From assembly GCA_022885665.1 (NCBI GenBank), contig JAGQDJ010000083.1, forward strand, positions 268,929 to 332,928: 64,000 nt of DNA, given 5' to 3'. This DNA is from Triops longicaudatus (lineage: Eukaryota; Arthropoda; Branchiopoda; Notostraca; Triopsidae). The first letter of the stretch is position 1; every line of letters begins with the position of its first letter. The notes beneath the pieces are model-generated. The model worked only from the letters and a program-made list of their open reading frames with translations, was not told the DNA's origin and ran no database searches. The position numbers were made by a program, and so were the translations under genes. Positions 28,701 to 41,200 of the stretch are shown here, one piece after another.

Positions 28701-29845
28701 CTTTACTATTTTCCTGAATTTAAATAATAATGTTTGTGTTACTCTTGACGTAAGTTGCTAGCTTCTGCAGGTGTTAAAGTCACGCTGCTATTTTTGTCTA
28801 CTTCTTTCCATTTACGAACGAATGACTTCAAACGGGGTAATCCAAGCAGGTAGTTTAGTACAGCGTCTGCAGTCTTCAAATTTACCAGTGTTGTCGCATT
28901 CTTGTTCCACAATATTGTCTATATAGAAAAAACAATTATGATTATTAAAATAAAATAAACTCGTAAAACACTCAAGAACCATGTTACTGATTTTGCCTTA
29001 CTAAGTGGTTTTTGCTATCGGTATTTTCTAAGCTTGGCTCGCTGGAATATTCCAAGTTCCCAGGAATTACCGAGGTCAACTTTTCTAGCAGGGTAGATGA
29101 TAAGTCAATGCGTTGTTTGCGTTCTTTCTCGAGTCCAGTTTGGGCTTCCGATGAGCAAAGACCGGCGAAGTCTTTGTTTTGGACATAATTCATCAATTTT
29201 ATTTGCTCATCTTCTGACAGACTAAGACTGCCACTGCAAAGCGCTTGCAAACTGCGAAAAACGAGTTCTGGGCTGAGAGGAGAGCCGGCATTGTCGGCAT
29301 CTCCTCCAAAAGTTAGTAGCGTTTTTAGAAGGCATTCTGTGACAACTTCGCAGGCCGAAGCCAATGGCGTGACTACTGTGACGTTAACTAGAGAGATTTT
29401 TTTAAATGCTGCTTTAATAATAGGACACACTTTTGTTACCTTCAGAAGGATTAAGCTTAGTCAATCCATTGACAAATACGATGCCCAAGGAACTGAAGTA
29501 ATAGCTAAACTGAGGTTTGCAACGAAGAAATTCATGTTTGCTAAAGAGAAAAAAATGATTATTGGACTTTACTCAAGCTACATTCTTCATTAGTATATTG
29601 CAGGACTTTTCATTTTAAAAATTTTAAGTAGATTTATAAAAAAAGACAGCAAAACAAAATAGGGTGCGGTAGTTTGCTTAAAATAAATTGGCGAAGGAAT
29701 AACAATATCAAAGTAAAACGTCAACTAACCTTTTCGTTACTGTTTTGGCGATTGTAATTAGGTCAAGGAGGCGAATTTCATCTCGATTTGACAACAATAA
29801 AGGCTTGAAAACTCCAATCCAATCTGTACTGGAACACACCGCCAT
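11143..29845 (-). CDS. UBR4: E3 ubiquitin-protein ligase UBR4 (pushover/p600 type), 32 coding exons
   Basis: Very large N-degron E3 ligase that binds substrates with basic or bulky N-termini. Exons 5' to 3': 29730-29845, 29440-29540, 29002-29387, 28743-28918, 28337-28676, 28116-28282, 27729-27945, 27535-27655, 27312-27472, 27051-27219, 26652-26875, 26450-26591, 26123-26364, 25839-26066, 25568-25725, 25369-25507, 25056-25306, 24885-24989, 24497-24698, 24283-24443, 23880-24190, 23589-23812, 23121-23337, 22849-23040, 14130-22725, 13385-13498, 13202-13333, 12888-13124, 12351-12805, 11531-11990, 11291-11450, 11143-11207. All junctions are GT-AG with matching phase. Without the exon-21 artefact the chain gives 4955 residues (human about 5180). 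The UBR box lies near residues 1651-1713 (NQHWYHCHTC, FFCDCGAKEDG; DNA 22236-22424), after an acidic stretch. A Cys-rich zinc ribbon lies near 3415-3465, and the C-terminal hemi-RING starts near 4599 (CVICREGY, then HFNVVHVECH). The start ATG at 29845 is the first in frame in exon 1. Identity is secure; a few splice sites could shift by a few bases. Confidence 0.95.
12121..12255. repeat. AT-rich simple repeat in a UBR4 intron
   Basis: Runs of AATAAT interspersed with AACTAA units fill much of the 360-base intron 11991-12350 between UBR4 exons 29 and 30. It is low-complexity intronic DNA with no other signal. Confidence 0.7.
13791..13835. repeat. (AAT)n microsatellite passing into (AAAT)n
   Basis: About ten AAT units followed by several AAAT units, inside the 631-base intron 13499-14129 of UBR4. 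This is probably length-polymorphic. Confidence 0.85.
14130..22725 (-). other. UBR4: UBR4 exon 25, an 8596-base internal coding exon
   Basis: A single uninterrupted open frame bounded by an acceptor (TATTCCTACAG before 22725) and a donor (GCTAAA then GTAAGA below 14130). It encodes about residues 1550-4415, or 58 percent of the protein. It carries the UBR box, the beta-propeller-like region that follows it in this family, and the zinc ribbon (DNA about 16970-17133, CPRC then CNACGFC). The flanking coding region is cut into 24 exons upstream, all under 400 bases, and 7 exons downstream, all under 500 bases. Confidence 0.9.
23539..23577. repeat. (AAAAT)n low-complexity tract
   Basis: Repeats of AAAAT/AAAAC units in the intron between UBR4 exons 22 and 23. 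It has no other evident role. Confidence 0.7.
23913..24113. other. Assembly artefact: exact 100-base duplication around a single N
   Basis: Bases 23913-24012 and 24014-24113 are identical over 100 bases, with one N at 24013 between them. This is the pattern left when two contigs with an undetected overlap are joined. It lies inside UBR4 exon 21 and adds 101 bases, which shifts the frame. The outer copies read on into normal UBR4 sequence: one continues upstream as CFEHVVDFVQ, the other downstream as YYHYLRHIHALLILPG. Removing one copy plus the N restores one frame and makes the whole 32-exon chain divisible by three. Confidence 0.95.
25736..25765. repeat. Homopolymer A30
   Basis: Thirty consecutive A in the short intron between UBR4 exons 14 and 15 (poly-T upstream of the acceptor on the gene strand). 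The exact length is uncertain in most sequencing data. Confidence 0.85.
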
Positions 29846-30033
29846 ATTTTGTCGGGTATTTCTAAACTAAACCAGCGAATTATTCTGACATCATAAGACC
29901 AGTCTTGCAAGCCACACCTCCCATGCTTGCTAAGCACAACTCGGGACTAGCTTAATCCCGCCTTCTTGTCTCTTGCAAATCTTTTATGTACTAGTGGGAA
30001 GTTGTGTTGACCGAGAAACAAATATAAAGGAAA
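29846..30033. promoter_or_regulatory. Bidirectional promoter region between UBR4 and FBXO28
   Basis: Only 188 bases separate the UBR4 start codon (minus strand, 29845) from the FBXO28 start codon (plus strand, 30034). Both core promoters and both 5' leaders must therefore fit here or overlap the genes. The stretch has a TCCCGCC motif at 29956-29962, which resembles the E2F site GGCGGGA on the other strand, and TGACATCA at 29886-29893, one base from a CRE/ATF site. A TATA-like ATATAAAG near 30022 is too close to the FBXO28 ATG to serve it. The motif assignments are inference; the head-to-head layout is directly visible. Neither gene shows an obvious upstream acceptor for a 5' exon. Confidence 0.7.
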
Positions 30034-31306
30034 ATGTTTTCCAGTGAGGGAAACATTCATTTTGTCAATTTGCCAGATGTAGTCATCGAACGTATATTTG
30101 ATTATTTATCCTTTGATGAAATTGCTCGAAATCGTATCGTAAGTAAACTTCAGCCAACAGTTTTTCGCATTCATTCTTGGACATTGCGTGTATTATACAG
30201 GTGTGTACTCGGTTCGATCAAATGGGCAAGGTATGCTTAAATAAAGGATACTTTGCGGCCAGACGCTATCATGCTGACTGTACCAAAGAGATCAAGTCTA
30301 AATTACCACGCCGAGAATCTGAGCGACGAGAACATCCTTTATCCGGTCGCGCAGATATTCTTTCAAGCATTGAAACCAGACTTTCTCTTCTCGGGATGAC
30401 GTATATGAAGTACATAGAAAACGGGAAACATTGCTTTATTCCTGGCAAAGTAAAGAATACACAACGTTTGCATATTTTATTAAATATTAGATGATCTTTT
30501 CAGATCCTTGATGAATTCGCTCGCGTATTGCGTATCGTAATGAAAAGCACCACGATTCCCAGCAGCTCTGAACTGTTGTCTGAGTTACGTGATATGTCCT
30601 CCATGGCTATGGAACATTTTGATGAGCAAATTGTGGTCAAGAATCCTGTATTGATGCTTTCATCCAGCTCGACAAGTATTGGAGAAGTAAATGAGAGAAT
30701 TGTCCTTACTTGTGTTGCTACAGGATACACCAACAAACTCATATCAAGTTTTTCGTCCCCACTGTCAAATAAATTTGGCGCAACTTTAACCAGTATCCAT
30801 GACAAATCGAGTACACCCATTAGCAATTCTTGGATGTCTTCTCTGACGCATTCACCATATACAAGCACACCTGACACCAATGTCGTGTCAGCGACTCAGT
30901 TCCAAATTTTGAAGTCCGAAATGAAGGTTCTCCAATCAAGGGTATGAACACTAAATATGTTTCATAAGCGTTATTGCTTTACAAGCAAAGATTCTGGTGG
31001 CATTATCGTTTATTGTTCTAGGTTTTGAGATATTATCGTGAAACGACGGCTCAAGCTCGTCGTCTGCAGGAGCAAGAAGGCTTGATTCAAGAATACGCTC
31101 AGCGTTTGACAGCGTTGGAAAAACACTTGAATCAGCCTCTAGAACCCAGCCAAGACGAGACTGGACCTAGTCAACCTATCAAGCGTAAAGCAGCCTCCCA
31201 ATCGTCCACTTCTTGTGCGCCCAGCAAGCGTAAGCGTACAGAAAAGGCTGCACCTTCATCTCATAGTATGTCGCGTCGATCACAGGACACCAAGAACGAA
31301 CGTTAG
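30034..31306 (+). CDS. FBXO28: F-box only protein 28 homologue, 4 exons
   Basis: Substrate-recognition subunit of an SCF (SKP1-CUL1-F-box) ubiquitin ligase, probably nuclear. Exons: 30034-30138, 30201-30449, 30504-30941, 31022-31306. All introns are GT-AG in phase 0 and 54-80 bases long. The product has 358 residues (human about 368). The F-box occupies about residues 11-58 (LPDVVIERIFDYLSFDEIAR). The family-specific stretches LPRRESERR, LSLLGMTYMKYIENG, CFIPGK and ELRDMSSMAMEHFDE follow in the order expected for FBXO28. The C-terminal part has a coiled coil near 270-300 (QEGLIQEYAQRLTALEKHL) and two basic clusters (KRKAAS, SKRKRTEK) that look like nuclear localisation signals. It starts 188 bases from the divergent UBR4 start, so co-regulation is likely. 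Identity is clear from the order and spelling of these blocks. Confidence 0.93.
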
Positions 31307-31485
31307 AAAATTTTGTTGCCACATTTGGAAAAACTATGCCGTTCTGAGGAATTAACTTAACCTTGTTATCAAATTACCTTTCGAGAAATCTGTGTTTCAA
31401 ATTATTTCTTTACCAATCGCAAATCTAGTGTTCACTCCCAAGAATCTGGTACTCGTACGATCTTTGAAAAGCGAAAGAAACATGA

Positions 31486-31491
31486 AATAAA
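31486..31491 (+). terminator. Polyadenylation signal AATAAA for FBXO28
   Basis: The hexamer AATAAA lies 180 bases after the FBXO28 stop codon and is followed by a T-rich stretch (TTTTCAGTTTG, then GTTTTATTTTTC near 31536), as expected for a cleavage site. Confidence 0.6.
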
Positions 31492-32298
31492 TTTTCAGTT
31501 TGAATTGCAAGTATAGTTTTGTCTTCGTTTCTAAGTTTTATTTTTCTTTAAGTCGTTCTGAGGAGAGTGGGGAAGATCATGGAAAAGGTACGTACGAGAA
31601 GGAGTTGAATTGTGCACAGCTTTCGCAAAAATGGTCGCGAGGGAAAAAATTGGTTGGGTGTATAAATAGACAAAAAACCTGGTGTCTCACAAAGAAAATT
31701 GTACGCGTTCATAAGTTGGAAATTGTACGTTAAGGGAATTTGGGGAAGTAGCAATAGGAAGAAATTTCGAAACGGTGAACGAAATGGTGTAGCACTGTTT
31801 GCCATGCCCAGAAATTTTTCAATATGATATGCTCGTATTCTTTTACATGACTAGATCTTTGGTAGACTAGGTGATGGGTCCCCCGGAAATGTGAAAGGAA
31901 TGATACGAAGTGTTTCTCCCTTATTCGAAAGACTATCAAGAAATACTACTTCAATTCAAGCATCACAATCTTACAATTCTAGCTGTGTCAAAAATAGATA
32001 TTTCGAAAGTAGATAAGGGAGAAGATGATGGAGCTAGGACCTTCTTTCTCCGGATGAAATGGGAAAAGTTTCCCACATGAGCTATTCTTTCCGTTCCTAT
32101 CTATGAATTTGAAGGAAAGATGTAATAACCTCGCGTCTAATTGGCAAAACCGTCATGTTGCTTCTTTTCAGGGAAGAAGTAAAGTCAAGAACAAAAGATG
32201 AACTTTAATAATAAAAGAGATGAAAACGGGAGAAATGTAAACCCAGCTTGTCGCTTGGTGTCTTTGTGTTTCACTTTGGTACTTTTGTGTGCTTAGCT
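31492..32298. other. Convergent intergenic spacer between FBXO28 and BAIAP3 3' ends
   Basis: No gene is seen. It contains the 3' flank of FBXO28 (plus strand) and the 3' untranslated region of the BAIAP3-type gene (minus strand). Open frames are short and unrelated to either gene. Confidence 0.7.
32204..32209 (-). terminator. Candidate polyadenylation signal ATTAAA for BAIAP3
   Basis: On the minus strand ATTAAA (plus TTTAAT) lies about 90 bases after the BAIAP3 stop at 32299. ATTAAA is the second most common animal polyadenylation hexamer. No AATAAA occurs in closer range. Confidence 0.45.
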
Positions 32299-35200
32299 TT
32301 AAGAGACACAGCGTTCTTTCTGCTTTTTGACAAACTCCTGAGCTTGCTTGTCCCACGTCCTGGTTTCCAAGACCGACAAGATGGGATGATCTAGATTATG
32401 TAAAGAAAATACACTTCATCTTATGTACGCTGCGGTGGTTTTCAATCTTAATACTTTTTTGTTTTTGGTGCATCAATATAAGATCAACTGGCTTCAGACC
32501 GTGGAAATTATCGGCACTCGCGTTCCCGGCGACCCCGGGAATAGAGTTGAGAGAAAGGAACGCTTCACCCGCAAAGTCGTTGGCCGTGAGCACATCGTAG
32601 TCCATTACCGTGAATAAAATCATAGCTCCTTCTGCACGACACTGCTCTAAAGTTACGGGGCTGGAAAGTACGTACACACGTTAGCTGAAATTGTTTTCAC
32701 ATTAGATAAGAGCCAACTTACAACTCGAAACATTCGTCAAAGAGCGGGTTCAGCGTTTTTTTCTGCACTGTTGTTTGTTGTCCATTGCAGTGTGCAAAAA
32801 TGCGTCTCGGCAAAAGTTCGACGGTGACAAAAGGATCACTGAAACCTAAGACGATAGCCGGATAAGCAACCATAGCAACCTTTAGTCAATTGCTCAGCCC
32901 GATAAAAGGGAGAAAATAATACCGTTAGGATCAAGCGGAATGACGTCTCGTGCGCTAAGAACTTCCACACAAAGGCTATCGTGGTTGAAATAGCAGCGAA
33001 CACTCAAAACTCCGAATTCCACCATTTCTATACGTTGTTGATCCTCTAAACGCTCCATGTAATAGAGACGGATAAGCTGTTCAGTGGTCGTCTTATGGAA
33101 AGCAATCATTTCTGAGACGCGCGCGTACGTCACCGTTCGCAGGCTTTCCAACGGTAAGCCTCTACCGTCCGCGTGAAGGTAATCCAATAAAATTTCCAGA
33201 GATTTATGCAGCCGTTCGTAAAAAATATTCAGTTTCTCCTGAAATTCACGTTCAAATCACGTTACTGAAAAGTTTGACTGGCATTATTGTAAAAAGCTCC
33301 TTACGCTCGTCGAAGTTTCTGCTTGTGCCCAAAGCTCCAGTATAATAACTTCCCAGAGCGCTAAAAGCGCCTTGTGAAATGCAGCCCGTAACAAATTGGT
33401 ATGGAGTGCTGTCAAATGGAGGTCTAGCGTGTTCAATAAAGGAGAAATAGCTTCTTCGGCCGGCAACGTATCCGGTGACCAGGCCAAGTGGAATACGGAC
33501 TTTTTCAACTCCGGTCGCACCTGTATTTTTCCCGAACACACGGAGAGCATAAAAGCAACTTGAACAAAACAAGTACGCTCCGTAGTCAGTACCTTCTGAG
33601 TAATTTGCCCCAGAATTCTCAGGGTTTTCGCGTCACACTCGCGTAAAGATCCTTCCAACAAGGAGAGTAAAGCTTGCCTGGCCCCCGTGTCGTAAGTAAT
33701 TCCCACAGTACCAACCGATGGTGAGCTGCGTGACATGTTACTAACACTGTCAACACGGAAACAAACCCATAAGCGTAAAACAAGGAACAAAAGAGAATGC
33801 AACCAAAAACAATAAAAATAGCGATAAATAATAAACTGAAATTAATCAACAAAAAATAAATACGCGTAAACAGAATACATATAAATAGATGAAACGGAAA
33901 TACTATAGATTTAAATGCAAAAAATAAAATAAAATAAAATAAATATAATAATAATAAATAAATAAATGCGAAAGGCTACGCTGGTTCTCAATGACCAGAA
34001 GATAAGTATAAGAAACACACCTGAGTTTGCGCATATCTGTCCCCAAACTCGCGTACGAGCTCGAGTTCATCGGATAACCATTCACGGTCATTTCGACAAC
34101 GGCAAGAACTTGCTCGAGTTGTAAGTCTTCGGGCAATGTCTCCAGGGCATGTCGGACATGTTCCAGATTATTCAGAGCCATGAAAACCTTTTTATTATTG
34201 TTTCAAGATACCAAACCCCGGTTAGTCAGTTATCATTTCGTGTCAATGCCAATTTCTGTCATACTTCTTCTGAAAACGGTGTCAATTTCCCTTCATCGTA
34301 GAATCCTGTTTGCTGTAAACGCGCATGAACGCTTTCAGCGTATTGACTAGCTCCTACTGCAATGATCTCCACTATTTTGTACAACAAAGGATACGCCGTG
34401 AAAGGATCTGGCCAAGCTAATTGCTTCCAAAACTCTCGCACCTATAAGAAAACAACGCCCCAATTAGCGCTGTCCTTTCCCGTTTTTCTGGCTCCACATC
34501 GCTCTTTCAGGAAGACACATCTTATTTCTTTGCAACTGGATCACTCTATTATCTTTAGTCTACTTTTTGTGCCTCTGTGCGCAAAAATTAAAAAAAATTC
34601 TTAAGATAAACAAGAAAGATTTTTTAAGTAAGTGTTCGATAACTTAAAACGATTTGAAAAAACAGTTTCTATTCATTACTTGGTAAAAGCATGACGTTGT
34701 GTCTATCGCTGAAGTTGTCATTTTCATGTAAGGCTCCACGTTTGTCATGGAGTCTAATTCCAGCGCTTTTTGGATACGGTAATAGGCCTAAACAGAACTG
34801 CATATAAGTTTTCAGAAAAATCAATGAGAAGAATCAACGAACTCATTACCTTGTTGTAGGCAACCGCCAGCCAACGGTTGACAGCCAAGGTAAACCATTC
34901 GTGGTACTGCGCTGGCTGTAACGAACGTCGATCTTCGACAGGAACATGGTCCTGAAATCTGATTACATGCATGAAAACTTAGTTATTTTGCCTCCGCTTG
35001 TTGGCCAGACGGCTATATACAACGAATGATTGCTTACTTCAACAAATCCTGAAGAGCGACATATAACTCAAAAATGGGGGTTCCTATCGTCACCCCTTTA
35101 GTATCTCCATCATCGGCCGTGTCCTCTAAAGCCAGGTTGCGACACAGTTCTTCAATGCGCGGGCCAAAATCTTGCCCAATCTTCATGGAAGGAAAAGGAT

Positions 35201-38200
35201 GCATAAAAGGTTGCTCTTTAAGGGTGGCATTTCTTTATGAGATAAAATTACCATTTTATCAATTTGTTTGTACACAATCAGAAAATATGGTACACCAGCA
35301 ATCCTATTGAAACAGAACATTGATACATCATTAATTGGTTTTATATTATTCTATGGGGTTTCTAAAATGTATGAGTTTACTTTTGGAAAAGTGGGTCGTA
35401 GGTTTGTAAAGCCCACTGAAAGTCTACACAAAGTGCATTTGTAAGGTGGATCAATCCCTGCATCAACGTATCTCGGGACTGAGCGAGTGTCAAAGTACTT
35501 ATTATAGGCAATTCAGTCCATCTGAAAAATAAGTTAATAAATAATCGAAACGTGACAATGGTGAACTACTTAAACTAGCATATATGTCTAGCTTTCCGAA
35601 TGGCACGATAAATTGCGTAGTAAATTTCGCGAATTCCGTCACGGCTGCGACGGTGTATCAAGAAAGAGCCACGCAATAATCTCGTAAACAATTATCCACG
35701 TCTTAAAATAAGGCTTAAAACAATGTCGAGACGAACTGCTCTTGCAAGTTACTACTTTGATTTGGACACTTTTTAATGAAACAACCTTGCTTGCATTGTA
35801 ATGTCATTTTTTAAGTTTTGAGACGAAATGACTAGTTCAGGACAAACAATGCAGCTATTTACAACAAGTTTCTTTACTTTGTAGTAAGTACGTAAACTTA
35901 CTGTAGTAAGTAAACTTACTACAAAGTTTGAATTTACTAGGAGATAATGTGGCCTTTATGAAAGTTGGAAATTTACTTGTGAAATTGTTCGCTGTACCAC
36001 TCCAACGTCCCTTTCCGTACTGTAGTAATAATCTCTCCCCGGATTTCTTTGTTAAAAGGGCAACATTTCCAAAAAGCTTTCATGTTGGATAAGTAAACTA
36101 AACACCTGGAAGAAAAGAGTACATAAGAATAAAAGGTTACACAAAGCATTGTTTACTTAAGCAAATGCTCCAGTCTGCCGACGGTGCTTTTGTTGCTGGG
36201 CGAAAAGATTTGTCGAACCTTGCGCAGTAAAGTTAGCGAATGCTCCACGAACATATTAAACGATTCGGCTAAAGCCGCTTCCTACGAAATTGCGACGAAT
36301 GAAAATTTATACGATTGAAAATTCTCCTCACCTCGTCACGGGAAAGGGATTCCGTCGACCACTTGGCATCCAAATCTTGTAACAGCGAATGCAGAAGGCT
36401 ATAGTGCAGCGGCTGAGACAACAATTTGCGAGCGTAAGCTATCCAGCGCACGACCGCAGATTGTAAGATCGTGACGTCGCCTTGAATGGCATGCTGATGA
36501 AGAATGGTCTGTCCTAATGGTGGCAAGTCACCGGCCCAATGGGATGCACCGCCCTATAATTACAGAAATAATGATGATGTTAATCATTTTAATTACAGCT
36601 ACACTAGGCCATCCATTCTAATACAATCATTAAAATTTGGGCAGTTTAGATTTACTGTTAACACTTCCTTCCACACGATACGTCTAGAAGCTGGTTTTCG
36701 TAGGGAATAAAATCAGCAGGCAGTATCTGCCGTGTAATAACTTATCAATTGTCTGCTCCGGGACCGGGAATACAAATGACCCTTAGCTACGCCTCTACAT
36801 CGGCAAGTTATCAATAACTTCATACATTGCAGGATCGTAAATTCCGACGTGCAATTTTTTTTCCCCAGATGGAACGATTTTTCGCAGTTCTTTTGACGGC
36901 CACCGCTATAAGAGCAGGTGTAGGTAACTCCTGCAGCACGGATACCACTAATGGTGGTCTCCAGGTACGAAAACTAGTTTACGGAAACTGTGCATATCTG
37001 AACACGTCATTAATCCCTTGCTTTTCGCGACAGACTCGTCGTGCGACCGAATATCGAACACCCAGAAGTATCCGAAAACCCCTTAAGTTGGTGCAACTGA
37101 AACTTTTAAGACGCCAAACTTCCCAAAACGACTGTAAGAACGCTCCGAAGTTGGGAGTCGCGATCCTGAAAACGCTAGCTTCGATGTACCAGTAAGAGCT
37201 TTCAACTTACAGTAATACAAATACGCAAAAGTACAGCTTAAGAAGCGTTCACCTTTTGCCGCGCTAACTCATAGTCGATGAAGATACTGTACAGTTGTTC
37301 CTGCTGCTTCAACTCGGTCCAGTTGTCCTCTTCAGAAGTTCCAAAGTCCTCCCGCGTGGATAAAAACAGCTTGAGACGAATGCGACCCTGAATGGTGGAG
37401 CGTTGCGATCTGCCCTCCAGTTTGTACCAACATTCCATCCCGGTCGACGGAATATCCTAGGAACAAAGTAGGAAACAAAGCATCGAGAGATAAATGTCAC
37501 AACAGATTGACAATTACGCATGAGTAGTCAATGGCAGGATACTGATTTTGTTTTCATGGACAATAAATACAAACTGACCGGTCAGAGGGGCCTCATTAGA
37601 TTTGTTGCTCAACCAAGGGTTCTTAGAAAACCTTGGCAACGTTCGCAAGTGTCATTCTCCTCTAAACATGTATGTGCATACATCCGGAAGATAACGTCGC
37701 AAAGATACAACATGAAGTAAGCATACAATACCTGAGGAAGTTGTCAACAGAGACGGAAGATCTTTGTTGAGTTGTTACTGCTTGTTACGGGAACTGCGAT
37801 GAAAATACAAAGAGCTTCACAGGCATTTTACTTACGTAAAAAGCTCGGGAAAGTCTGGAGGTTTTCATCAAGGATAGTTTTCATTCTTCACGAAGTTCTG
37901 ATGGTTTAATTTTCATGCCATTCTCTTGACATGTTTCTTTTTCGCCAATGAAGACAAAAGAGTAATTTCCGTGTAGTGTTTCAGAAAACTTCCGAAAAGT
38001 GTCTTATTTTTGGCATCTTCATTTCTACGTAGACAGCGAATTCCCCGTGCAACTGGCGGATATTATTACGAAAAGATCTATACTGAAAGTTGGGCAGGTG
38101 TGTGTTCGCACCACTGACATGCAAATTTCATGTTAGCCTCGGAATTGAGAGGGAGGGGGATACTCTTACGAGCAAGCGGCTCATGCCCTCACAATGTTAA

Positions 38201-41200
38201 TAAAGGCTACTTACATTCGCAAGACTACAGATGATATGGTACTATGCTTAGATGAGATGCTACGTAACCTGCATCTCGTTTAATATGGGAGAATATTTGC
38301 GAACTGTCCCTGCTCGCTCTGCTGTTCCACGCAAGCATAATATCAAAAGGACTCATGCATTAGTGCGTTCACGTACTTGAATAGGAATGTTGACACAACC
38401 GAGAAAATCGTCTTGGTTTCCGGACCTGGCTGACTGGGCAATCTGCTTAAAGAAACGTCCCAAACCTTTGACGCCGCGAACTTCATTGAGTTTGCTGACC
38501 GCATCTAATACGCTATACTCGTCGTCGTGGTCCCTGCAAAGATATGAAACGCGAACTTTGTTGAAAAGGAAAAGCAAGTAATTTTGCAAACAGAAAGAAA
38601 CTACAATTGTGACAAGGCATGCACGAAAACCCCTGAAAACCCATATCCTAATCCAAGTAAAACCCATCCCCTAGTTGAAATATTACATTTAATTTGCATA
38701 TTGTGCATACCGCGTGCATTACAGAAAAAAATGCTGTAAAAAGAGGACACAACCGTCCGTCACGGTAACTGACAGGACAAAAACAGCGCCCAGACGCTTT
38801 CTCGTAACACATTCGCTGGTGTGCTTTTCAAGCCAAATACGGGTACCGGTATAAACAAATAGATTGAATTGTAAATAAATATGCATATATAATCATAAAT
38901 TTGCTTAGGTTATGTGTAAAAGTTTATCTCCCCCGGAGAATTGAAGCCTTGGTACATTTACGGATATGAACGATTTCGAGGCCCATAAATACATCCTCTA
39001 GAGTAAAGTAAACCTTGAAATCATGGCCCCTTTATCACTTCCTAAAGGATCACACGACAGTTTTTTCCCCTTTTTCTTCTACATCATCTGCATTTTTAAC
39101 ATGCCATGTCACCTAGCGTGCTGCGCTGCTTGACACCCATTTCTTAAAACGCCCGAAGGCGTCACGTGAGAATGCTAGAAATCACATTCCCGCGGTTATT
39201 GCTGCAGTTTTTTCTTCCGTTATAATAGAAACGTTAAAGATAAAAAAAAAGAACATTTCGTTCTTACCAAATATCCAAATGCAGGATATCTGAAGTAACG
39301 TCATCAATGTCACTACGACGGAAAAAACGAAAGAAAATTTATATAAGTGACAAAGTTGAGGCTGGAAGGTCAGTAAAAACTTACAAACGAAACTTCTCGA
39401 CCCATTTCGGATTCAGTGTCTGGGGTTTCACTGATGTAGCGCGAATGAACTTGGCAGGGAGGGCTGAATTTAAACTGTCCCTTTGCTCTCTATCCTTTCG
39501 GTTATGCGTTGGCTCTTTGCGCTTGAAGCTCAGTCGGAAACTTGAGTATGAACAAAACTCGGTTAAATTGATAACAAGTGAGGCGAAAAGCAATTGGAAA
39601 GACGCGGATACCTGTGGTGCTTCTTTAGTTTCTCGAGTTGGGGGACCGAGACCAAAGACCCGCGACGTTCACTTGTAAGCGTTGGCCGATCTTCAGTGAC
39701 AAGAAATGTATCATCATCAGACTTCTGGGTGGAACTTCCCCCACACGGCAGCGGTGACTCTGGGGGCGTTTCACGGCTTGATGTCGAAAGACAAGGTGTC
39801 GTGGAAGTTGTCGCATTGCCTGGCTGGATTCCCAGCATGCAATAAGGATCACTGTAGCCTATACGAAATAACAACACCCGTTAGTGATCAATATTTCTTT
39901 CTTGACAATTCCTCAATTTCCTTCCTATCTCAAACGAGAACAGCTCGCACTACTGGCGTGACCTTAAAGATACGAGCCGAATCGTGCCACCGAGCTACCC
40001 TGAGGTTTTACTTGACTCGTAGTCTTATCAATGTAATCTCCTGTATAGTCTAGTATCCTGCATCGATTCTTATTAGTTTTCCTTTTTGGTTTAAATTGGA
40101 GTTACGAACGTACAAAAGGTTCACTCCAGATTTTACGTTTCTTTTCTTTGTGAGATGGTGCAACCAACACATTAGGCTAGATTGCAATCGGGAAAATAGC
40201 AAAAATCACCCCAAAACCCTCACAAAAAGATGTATACATACCGTTGGGATCCTTGGCTTCCAAACCTTCGGCTTCTATTACAACCACGTTCAATACGACA
40301 ATAGGTGGCTATGGAGCAAAGAAAAACAAATCGATAGTCAGACAAGCTATTAATTCAGTATCCCCGATTGGCAGCATATGGACAACATTAAGGGACTATT
40401 TTCTGACCTGGGTCGTGACATATCTCGATACACTTTTTACTTGCCACTCACCTAGACCATTCCCCTTTTATTGAAAACAGAGTATGTGCTGTTCGTAAGT
40501 ACGTGATCTACCTGCACGACGGGCAGAAGAGGTCAAAATTGCATTGCTTTCTAATTTCGGACAGTTTCTCGCACGTTCCTCTCATCTCGATAGAAATGCA
40601 TAGCCTGTAGTGAACTCTGGGAATCAATAACTAGACACAATAGAGTGCACACTATTTGCAGACAACGAAGGCTGGTAAAAGTCTGTTGAAAATTGAGATT
40701 AAAAGCGGAACTTATTTCACTAAAGAGAATTTATATCAAAGCATCGTCAAATAAGTTAACATTATGAAAGATAACAATTCGAAAATACGTAGAGGAGGGT
40801 AGGGACAAAAGTAACGGTACGCGAAAGTAACAAATGCCATAACATTTGAACGAGAGGTTACCTGTGGCTGTAAAAGATCAGTCATGTCACATACCGTTAA
40901 TTAGCACTACGCAAAGTTTCATGTGGAATGACTGAGAATTAATCGAGATATTTAATAATGTCTGTTTTTCCTACTTTTTTTAGAAAAAGAAATCGGTGAT
41001 GTTTTTTTCGCCCGTTGCCTTCATTATACATGATCAAACATTCCTACAAAATATTTTTTGAGCTCACCGAATGCAACTGAACAGTATGTGAAAAGCTCTG
41101 AAGGAAGATATTGCTTTCGAACAAAAATCTACAGGAGAACCATTACTTTTTTCTGCCTTTCACACACCGATATTCTTACATTCGCTGGAGCTGTTGTTCA

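Noticed and set aside
36827..37195. 122-codon plus-strand ORF inside a BAIAP3 intron, with a hydrophobic stretch MERFFAVLLTATAI resembling a signal peptide after a CCCCAG
   Set aside because: No homology recognised, no upstream exon or promoter, antisense in an ordinary intron; chance is the simpler explanation.
39546..39680. Plus-strand ORFs at 39307-39678 and 39594-39845
   Set aside because: They overlap, in antisense, the BAIAP3 C2A exons, whose phases and conserved blocks are convincing.
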